Assembly: GCA_002441055.1 (NCBI GenBank)
Contig: DJWR01000186.1
Coordinates: forward strand, 8,375-18,619
Origin: Caulobacteraceae bacterium UBA6225
Lineage (GTDB): Bacteria > Pseudomonadota > Alphaproteobacteria > Caulobacterales > Caulobacteraceae
Length of the DNA: 10,245 nucleotides
Reading direction: 5' to 3'
Shown one piece after another: positions 6,145 to 10,245 of the stretch (within the stretch, counting starts at the first letter, position 1; the number at the start of each line of letters is the position of its first letter). The notes beneath the pieces are model-generated. The model saw nothing but the letters and a program-made list of their open reading frames with translations. It was not told the origin of the DNA and made no database searches. A program made the translations under genes and the position numbers.

Positions 6145-6969
6145 TTGAACTACCGCCACGCCTTCCACGCTGGAAACTTTGCTGACCTGGTCAAGCATGC
6201 CGCGCTCCTCTGGCTGCTGGCCCAGATGCAGGGCGACGAGCGGTCGCTGCAGGTGATCGACACCCATGGCGGGGCGGGCCTCTATGACCTGCGCGGGCCA
6301 GAGGCCAGACGCTCTGGCGAGGCTGAGGCCGGTCTCATGCGCCTGTTGGCGCAGACGGCTCCCGCTCCGGAGATGGCCGCTCTGATCGCAGCAGTGGCGG
6401 AGGCGAACGGGGGCAAGGAGACCATCCTCTATCCGGGGTCGCCCTGGCTGATCGCCCGAACCCTTCGGGTGGGCGATCGATACGACGTCTTTGAGATGCA
6501 GCCCGACGAGCATGCCCGGCTCTCGGAGCTGATGGCCGGACGGCCCGGTGTGACAACCAACTGTGCTGACGGCTTTGCAGGCGCGGCGGGCGTGATGGGA
6601 ACCGCCGCCCGGCGACTGGTGCTCATCGATCCGCCATTTGAGCGGGCCGACGACTACGAGCGCAGCTGCGACCTGGCCGCCGAGGCCCTTGGTCGCGACC
6701 CGGCGACGACCCTCCTGATCTGGCTGCCGCTCAAGGACCTGCATACCCTGGACGTCTTCGTTCGAGATCTGGAGGACGCCTGCGAGCCGGCGCCCCTTCT
6801 GATCGCCGAGGCGCGGATGCGGCCGCTTGGGGATCCCATGAAGATGAATGGTTGCGCCCTGGCCCTGGTCAATCCGCCCCCTGGAGCCCAGCCGGTGCTG
6901 CAGGCGATCTGCGAGGCGGTGGTCGCTGGGGCGCAGGGCGGCAAGGCCCAGGTCTGGCCTGCGGGGTGA
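6145..6969 (+). CDS. rlmJ: 23S rRNA (adenine(2030)-N6)-methyltransferase RlmJ
   Basis: S-adenosylmethionine-dependent enzyme that methylates N6 of A2030 (E. coli numbering) of 23S rRNA before the large subunit is finished. Read from TTG at 6145 the protein has 274 residues, close to the E. coli length of 280. The family's N-terminal signature NYRHAFHAGNFADLVKH fills residues 2-18. The SAM-binding loop is VIDTHGGAGLYDL (37-49) and the catalytic N6-adenine motif is IDPPFE (161-166). The frame is open back to an ATG at 6001, but those 48 extra codons are low-complexity and absent from the family, so TTG with M-NYRH is the preferred start. No clear ribosome site stands before it, which suggests low expression or a leaderless start. 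The sugar transferase gene begins 8 bp after its stop. Confidence 0.93.
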   Translation: MNYRHAFHAGNFADLVKHAALLWLLAQMQGDERSLQVIDTHGGAGLYDLRGPEARRSGEAEAGLMRLLAQTAPAPEMAALIAAVAEANGGKETILYPGSPWLIARTLRVGDRYDVFEMQPDEHARLSELMAGRPGVTTNCADGFAGAAGVMGTAARRLVLIDPPFERADDYERSCDLAAEALGRDPATTLLIWLPLKDLHTLDVFVRDLEDACEPAPLLIAEARMRPLGDPMKMNGCALALVNPPPGAQPVLQAICEAVVAGAQGGKAQVWPAG

Positions 6970-6977
6970 GCGGCGGC

Positions 6978-7541
6978 ATGCTCAAACGGGTCTTCGATCT
7001 CGGCGGGGCGCTGGTGGGGCTGGCCCTGCTATGGCCCGTCCTGCTCATCATCGCGGTCGCGGTGCGTCTGGACTCGCCAGGACCGGCGATCCATTGGTCG
7101 CGGCGGATCGGCCGTAACAACGGCATCTTCCTGATGCCCAAGTTTCGCAGCATGCGGATCGACACCCCTGATGTCGCCACCCATCTGCTCGATGATCCAC
7201 AGCGGTGGATCACGCCCCTGGGGCGGTTCCTGCGACGGACCAGCCTGGATGAATTTCCGCAACTTTGGAGCGTGCTGACGGGGCAGATGAGCCTGGTCGG
7301 GCCCAGGCCCGCCCTGTTCAATCAGGATGACCTGATCGCCCTGCGGACAGAAGCTGGAGTCCATCGGCTTCGCCCCGGCGTCACCGGCTGGGCTCAGATC
7401 AATGGTCGGGACGATCTGCCCATCCCGGAGAAGGTGCGTCTAGACGCCGAGTACGCCGCCCGACAGAGCCTGATCTTCGACATCCGCATCATTCTCGTCA
7501 CCCTGCGCGCAGCCGTGGCGGCTCGAGGCGTGTCCCACTGA
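6978..7541 (+). CDS. Small polyprenyl-phosphate phosphoglycosyl transferase (bacterial sugar transferase, PglC-like)
   Basis: Membrane enzyme that moves a sugar-1-phosphate from a UDP-sugar onto undecaprenyl phosphate, the first step of a surface glycan or glycoprotein pathway. The 187 residues are the minimal monotopic core, without the extra membrane helices of WcaJ. They show a re-entrant hydrophobic helix (about 5-30) with a helix-breaking P20, then DSPGPAIHWSRRIG (32-45), KFRSMR (55-60) and TSLDEFPQLW (88-97) with the catalytic pair D91-E92. SLVGPRP and RPGVTGWAQINGR follow. The ATG at 6978 is 8 bp after the rlmJ stop, with GGGGTGAG ahead of it, so translational coupling is likely. Other surface-polysaccharide genes are absent nearby, so the sugar and end product cannot be told; the rest of the pathway must be elsewhere. 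Confidence 0.9.
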   Translation: MLKRVFDLGGALVGLALLWPVLLIIAVAVRLDSPGPAIHWSRRIGRNNGIFLMPKFRSMRIDTPDVATHLLDDPQRWITPLGRFLRRTSLDEFPQLWSVLTGQMSLVGPRPALFNQDDLIALRTEAGVHRLRPGVTGWAQINGRDDLPIPEKVRLDAEYAARQSLIFDIRIILVTLRAAVAARGVSH

Positions 7542-7573
7542 GCGCCTGAGCCGGTCTGGGCGCTGGCCTCTGA

Positions 7574-7579
7574 TTGACG
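7574..7579 (+). promoter_or_regulatory. Possible -35 element for the cytochrome c'-like gene
   Basis: TTGACG followed by C matches the Caulobacter housekeeping -35 consensus TTGACGS and lies 54 bp before the cytochrome ATG. The corresponding -10 is poor (GCAACACT about 15 bases on), and a CGGCC-AAG-GGCCG hairpin (7581-7593) occupies the spacer, so the promoter is tentative. Confidence 0.25.
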
Positions 7580-7632
7580 CCGGCCAAGGGCCGTCGCAAC
7601 ACTCGATCCCCCACGACCCATCGGGACACCCC

Positions 7633-8109
7633 ATGACGACCAGACCCGCCGCCCGCGGCCTCATGATCACCCTGGCTTCCCTTGTGGTTTTGGCGGGCGC
7701 CTCGCCTGCGGCGTCGGAAAGCCCGGCAGCGCGGGCGGTGGACGCCCGCCAGGCTGGCTTCAAGCAGATTGGCGCCGCCTTCAAGGCTGTGAACGACGAG
7801 TTGCGGGCCGGCAAGCCTGACATGGCCGCCCTCGCGGCTGCGGCCGCCCGGTTGGAAAGTCATGCGGCTCAACTCCCGACCTGGTTTCCGCGGGGAAGCG
7901 GTCCTGAGTCTGGGGCCAAGACCAAGGCCAGGGCGACCGTGTGGGCCGATGCGGCCGGCTTTGCGGATGCGGCGGCCAATCTGAAGGCGCAGGCCAGCCG
8001 CCTGAACGCTCTGACCCGTGATGGCGACCTGGGCGCGGTGCGCAAGCAGGCTGTTCAGGTGGGCGCCGCGTGCAAGACCTGCCACACGGCCTATCGCGCG
8101 GAAGACTGA
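7633..8109 (+). CDS. Cytochrome c'-like (class II c-type) exported heme protein
   Basis: Periplasmic four-helix-bundle c-type cytochrome. Members of the class bind NO or transfer electrons, usually with a five-coordinate heme. The 158 residues begin with a Sec signal (about 1-28, hydrophobic core MITLASLVVLAGA). ARQAGFKQIGAAFKAV (38-53) starts helix 1, and the C-terminal heme site CKTCH (147-151) is followed by TAYR, the class II arrangement with heme at the C-terminus. Family members usually have a methionine before the lysine in helix 1; here it is GFK. The final residues after the heme site are few (TAYRAED), as usual for the class. GGGA lies 6 bases before the ATG. The gene is alone: 91 bp after the sugar transferase, convergent with the minus-strand gene at 8193. 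Confidence 0.88.
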   Translation: MTTRPAARGLMITLASLVVLAGASPAASESPAARAVDARQAGFKQIGAAFKAVNDELRAGKPDMAALAAAAARLESHAAQLPTWFPRGSGPESGAKTKARATVWADAAGFADAAANLKAQASRLNALTRDGDLGAVRKQAVQVGAACKTCHTAYRAED

Positions 8110-8134
8110 GTCGGCGGCCCGACCTTCATCCCAT

Positions 8135-8164
8135 GAAGAACCCCGCCGCCCGAAGGCGACGGGG
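8135..8164 (-). terminator. Intrinsic terminator of the 112-residue protein gene
   Basis: On the minus strand, CCCCGTCGCC and GGCGGCGGGG form a 10-bp stem (8141-8164) with one G-U pair, closed by the very stable C(TTCG)G tetraloop. The T-rich TTCTTC (8135-8140) follows. It begins 29 bp after the stop at 8193. On the plus strand the same G-U position is an A-C mismatch, so it serves minus-strand transcripts better, though it may also end the converging cytochrome transcript. Confidence 0.65.
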
Positions 8165-8192
8165 CAGATATTCGGGGCAGATCCCGCAGCCC

Positions 8193-8531
8193 TCAGCCGA
8201 CCGAGCGGTCGGCGGCTTCCCGCAGGCAGCCCAGCCAGGCGTCTTCGCGGGCCTTCTCGGCGGCGCGCAGCTTTTCCTCGGCTTCCTGGACGCCAGCATC
8301 GTGCTTGCGCCATTCGGCCACCGCGCCCTCGCGGGCGGCGCGGGCGGCCTCCATTGTCGGGAAGCGGGCGAGCACGGCGCGCACCGAATAGCTCACCGGC
8401 GGGCCGACGGTTTCCCGGTCGGGATAGAAGCCCGTCACGGAGTCCCCGGCTTCCTTTTCAATATGGAAGACGTCGGCCCAACCGGCGTGATGGCGCATCA
8501 GGGCCCAGGGCCGTTCGATCTGGTCGGTCAT
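8193..8531 (-). CDS. Unrecognised 112-residue protein with a helical C-terminus
   Basis: I do not recognise a family. The start at 8531 is chosen because GAGGAG stands 6 bases before the ATG; the longer frame to 8600 lacks this. The N-terminal half (1-60) has aromatic and beta-prone stretches: RPWALMRHHAGWADVFHI, then GFYPDRE and YSVRAVLARF. Residues 60-108 are an almost continuous charged helix rich in Ala, Glu, Arg and Lys (EAARAAREGAVAEW, EAEEKLRAAEKARED), probably a helical hairpin or coiled coil. There is no signal peptide or membrane segment, so it is likely cytosolic. The last codons contain GCCGACCG-AG-CGGTCGGC (8196-8213), a perfect 8-bp inverted repeat. With a ribosome site, a plausible promoter and its own terminator, this looks like a real monocistronic gene. 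It lies between the cytochrome gene and gltB. Confidence 0.75.
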   Translation of the reverse strand: MTDQIERPWALMRHHAGWADVFHIEKEAGDSVTGFYPDRETVGPPVSYSVRAVLARFPTMEAARAAREGAVAEWRKHDAGVQEAEEKLRAAEKAREDAWLGCLREAADRSVG

Positions 8532-8558
8532 CAGGCACTCCTCAAGTTCGGTGGCGGG

Positions 8559-8588
8559 AAAATAGCGCAGGAACGAGCCGGTCTCCAA
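8559..8588 (-). promoter_or_regulatory. Possible promoter of the 112-residue protein gene
   Basis: The minus strand reads TTGGAG (8583-8588) and, downstream, GCTATTTT (8559-8566), close to the Caulobacter -10 GCTANAWC. The spacer from TTGGAG to TATTTT is 18 bp. It would start transcription about 20 bp before the ribosome site of the gene starting at 8531. Confidence 0.4.
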
Positions 8589-8818
8589 TCGCATCCGCAA
8601 AGGAATTGCAAGTCGTCCAGCGCATTGGGGGCGGCAGGGCCATCGCCGGGGCTCGGCGCCGACGGTCTCCGCCCCTCTCTCTGAAAAGTGATCGCGCCTC
8701 TTCCGGGCGCGGTTGGGCCGGTTTGGGGCCGATTGCGGGCTCCCAAAGGCGCGGCTTGGAAGAACATTTCAATTCCAGTGCGTCTGCCCCATCGACAAGG
8801 GCTGTTCTTGCCGGGTAA

Positions 8819-8861
8819 ATGCGCGGTTCCAACGCGCGTCCAAAACGGCCCTTCGGGGCCG
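8819..8861 (+). other. Two consecutive hairpins in the gltB leader
   Basis: GCGCG (8821-8825) pairs with CGCGC (8833-8837), extendable outward to 8819/8839. Then CGGCCC-TTCG-GGGCCG (8846-8861) is a perfect 6-bp stem with a TTCG tetraloop, ending 38 bp before the ATG. Read on the minus strand the second stem is followed by TTTT, so it could also stop antisense transcription leaving gltB. Confidence 0.5.
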
Positions 8862-8899
8862 CGCAGGCGTGCGCCCGTAGCAAGTGGAAGGGAGTCCGT

Positions 8900-10245
8900 A
8901 TGGGGGCGCCAGAGCGGCAAGGATTGTATGATCCGCGTAACGAGCATGATGCGTGCGGCGTAGGGTTTGTAGCCAATATTAAAGGCCGCAAATCGCATGA
9001 AGTCGTGCAGGCGGGTCTGCAGATTCTGGTCAATCTGGATCACCGCGGCGCGGTGGGCGCTGACCCCCTGGTCGGCGACGGCGCCGGGATTCTGATTCAG
9101 ATCCCCGACGGGCTGTACCGCGCCTGGGCCAAGGACAACGGCGTCGATCTGCCGCCGGCCGGCGAATACGCCGTGGCCATGTGCTTCCTGCCGGCTGCCG
9201 AGGCCGCGCGCGAGGTCGCCGTGGCCCAGTTCGAACACTTCATGAAGGTCGAAAAGCAGCCGGTTCTCGGCTGGCGCGACGTGCCGGTGAACCTGGACGG
9301 CATCGGCCAGGCCGTGCTCGACGCCATGCCGGTGATCCGCCAGGCCTTTATCGGCCGCGGCCCGACCATCAAGGATCAGGACGCCCACGAGCGGAAGCTG
9401 CTGGCGGTGCGCAAGCAGATCCAGAACCCGATCGCCCAACTGGCCGAGAAGAAGGGCCTTCCGGGCCTGAAGGACCTCTATCTGCCGTCCCTGTCGACCC
9501 GGACGGTGGTCTATAAGGGTCTGCTGTTGGCTGGCCAGGTGGGGACCTTCTACGAAGACCTCGCCAATCCCCTGGCGGAGTCCGCGCTCGCCCTTGTGCA
9601 CCAGCGCTTCTCCACCAACACCTTCCCATCCTGGCGGTTGGCGCACCCCTACCGGTTCATGGCCCATAACGGTGAGATCAACACCGTCCGCGGTAATGTG
9701 AACTGGATGAACGCCCGTCGTCGGGGCATGGAATCCGAGCTGCTCGGCGCCGACCTCGACAAGATGTGGCCGCTGATCCCGCACGGTCAGTCCGACACCG
9801 CCTGCCTCGACAACGCCTTGGAGCTGCTGCTGGCCGGCGGCTACTCCCTGGCCCACGCGGTGATGATGCTCATTCCCGAAGCCTGGGCTGGCAATCCGCT
9901 GATGGATTCCAAGCGCAAGGCTTTCTACGAGTACCACGCGGCCCTGATGGAGCCCTGGGATGGCCCCGCTGCAGTGGCCTTCACCGATGGCCGCCAGATC
10001 GGCGCCACCCTCGACCGTAACGGCCTGCGTCCCGCTCGCTTCGTCATTACCGACCAGGACCATGTGATCATGGCCTCGGAGGTCGGCGTGCTGCCCGTCG
10101 AGGACGAGCGTATCGTCCGCAAGTGGCGCCTGCAGCCAGGCAAGATGCTCCTCATCGACATGGAGGAGGGGCGCATCATCGAGGACGAGGAGATCAAGGC
10201 CTCGCTCGCCAGCGCCAAGCCCTATGAGGAGTGGCTGGCCGAGAC
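8900..10245 (+). CDS. gltB: Glutamate synthase (NADPH) large subunit GltB, N-terminal part (runs off the right edge)
   Basis: Large subunit of glutamate synthase, which with the small subunit GltD turns glutamine, 2-oxoglutarate and NADPH into two glutamates. The visible 448 codons cover the class II glutamine amidotransferase domain. After an 18-residue leader comes the nucleophile C19 in DACGVGF, exposed when the propeptide is removed. Then come HQRFSTNT (234-241), AHNGEINT (255-262), GQSDTACLDN (about 295-304) and DRNGLRPAR (372-380), in the order found in E. coli GltB. The synthase, FMN and iron-sulfur parts lie beyond the window. ATG at 8900 has a strong ribosome site (GGAAGGGAG), so it is preferred. 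An in-frame ATG at 8819 would add 27 residues, giving a leader of 45, near the 42 of E. coli, so it cannot be excluded. gltD is not in the window. Confidence 0.95.
   Translation, partial: MGAPERQGLYDPRNEHDACGVGFVANIKGRKSHEVVQAGLQILVNLDHRGAVGADPLVGDGAGILIQIPDGLYRAWAKDNGVDLPPAGEYAVAMCFLPAAEAAREVAVAQFEHFMKVEKQPVLGWRDVPVNLDGIGQAVLDAMPVIRQAFIGRGPTIKDQDAHERKLLAVRKQIQNPIAQLAEKKGLPGLKDLYLPSLSTRTVVYKGLLLAGQVGTFYEDLANPLAESALALVHQRFSTNTFPSWRLAHPYRFMAHNGEINTVRGNVNWMNARRRGMESELLGADLDKMWPLIPHGQSDTACLDNALELLLAGGYSLAHAVMMLIPEAWAGNPLMDSKRKAFYEYHAALMEPWDGPAAVAFTDGRQIGATLDRNGLRPARFVITDQDHVIMASEVGVLPVEDERIVRKWRLQPGKMLLIDMEEGRIIEDEEIKASLASAKPYEEWLAE

Larger units (their letters stand above)
8532..8899. other. 368-bp region without a gene, shared by the 112-residue protein gene and gltB
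   Basis: The left end holds a possible minus-strand promoter (8559-8588). The middle (about 8600-8815) contains only a short CGCGCC/GGCGCG hairpin (8693-8711) and no RNA gene or coding signal I can support. The right end carries two consecutive hairpins (8819-8861) and the gltB ribosome site GGAAGGGAG (8886-8894). Open frames run across it on both strands but look like the usual high-GC shadows. Confidence 0.6.

Noticed and set aside
8799..8811. GG...TTGC resembling a sigma-54 promoter upstream of gltB
   Set aside because: Only 9 bases separate GG and GC, where 10 are needed, and the TGGCAC half is absent.
8531..10063. 510-codon open frame on the minus strand opposite gltB
   Set aside because: It is the shadow of gltB codon bias. 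Its translation is His/Gln/Gly-rich without domains, while the plus strand encodes the full amidotransferase domain.

Overview
The window is high-GC bacterial chromosome with a gene style typical of Alphaproteobacteria, most likely a Caulobacteraceae-like organism. This rests on the combination of an RTX serralysin-type protease, a TonB-dependent receptor, a DUF4168-like protein, a cytochrome c'-like protein and GCTA-type -10 boxes. It is an inference; there is no rRNA in the window to settle it. Both edges cut a gene: uvrD at the left (minus strand, N-terminal 276 codons present) and gltB at the right (plus strand, first 448 codons present).

Layout, left to right. (1) 1-828, minus: UvrD/PcrA DNA helicase, incomplete. 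(2) 869-2461, minus: secreted RTX metalloprotease of the M10/serralysin type, 40 bp upstream of uvrD. (3) 2462-2589: divergent intergenic region with an 18-bp interrupted palindrome. (4) 2590-4581, plus: TonB-dependent outer-membrane receptor whose frame opens almost at the TonB box and encodes no signal peptide. (5) 4578-4656: nested inverted repeat that takes in the stop codons of the two converging genes. (6) 4653-5063, minus: exported DUF4168-like protein. (7) 5064-5264: leader with a palindrome and a strong hairpin. (8) 5265-5987, minus: glutathione S-transferase family protein. (9) 6145-6969, plus: rlmJ, 23S rRNA m6A methyltransferase, starting at TTG. (10) 6978-7541, plus: small polyprenyl-phosphate phosphoglycosyl transferase, probably coupled to rlmJ. 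(11) 7633-8109, plus: exported cytochrome c'-like protein. (12) 8193-8531, minus: unrecognised 112-residue protein with its own terminator. (13) 8532-8899: 368 bp without a gene, holding a possible promoter and leader hairpins. (14) 8900-10245, plus: gltB, glutamate synthase large subunit, incomplete.

How the genes work together: mostly they do not form one pathway. There are core functions (repair helicase, ribosome methylation, ammonium assimilation) and envelope or secretion functions (protease, receptor, phosphoglycosyl transferase, periplasmic proteins). Likely transcription units are protease with or without uvrD, rlmJ with the sugar transferase, and single genes for the rest. I saw no CRISPR array, tRNA, rRNA, insertion sequence, phage gene or toxin-antitoxin pair, and no convincing undescribed system. 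The points most worth checking are the receptor's missing signal peptide, the palindrome holding two opposed stop codons, the RNA hairpins whose G-U pairing indicates which strand is transcribed, and the unrecognised 112-residue protein.
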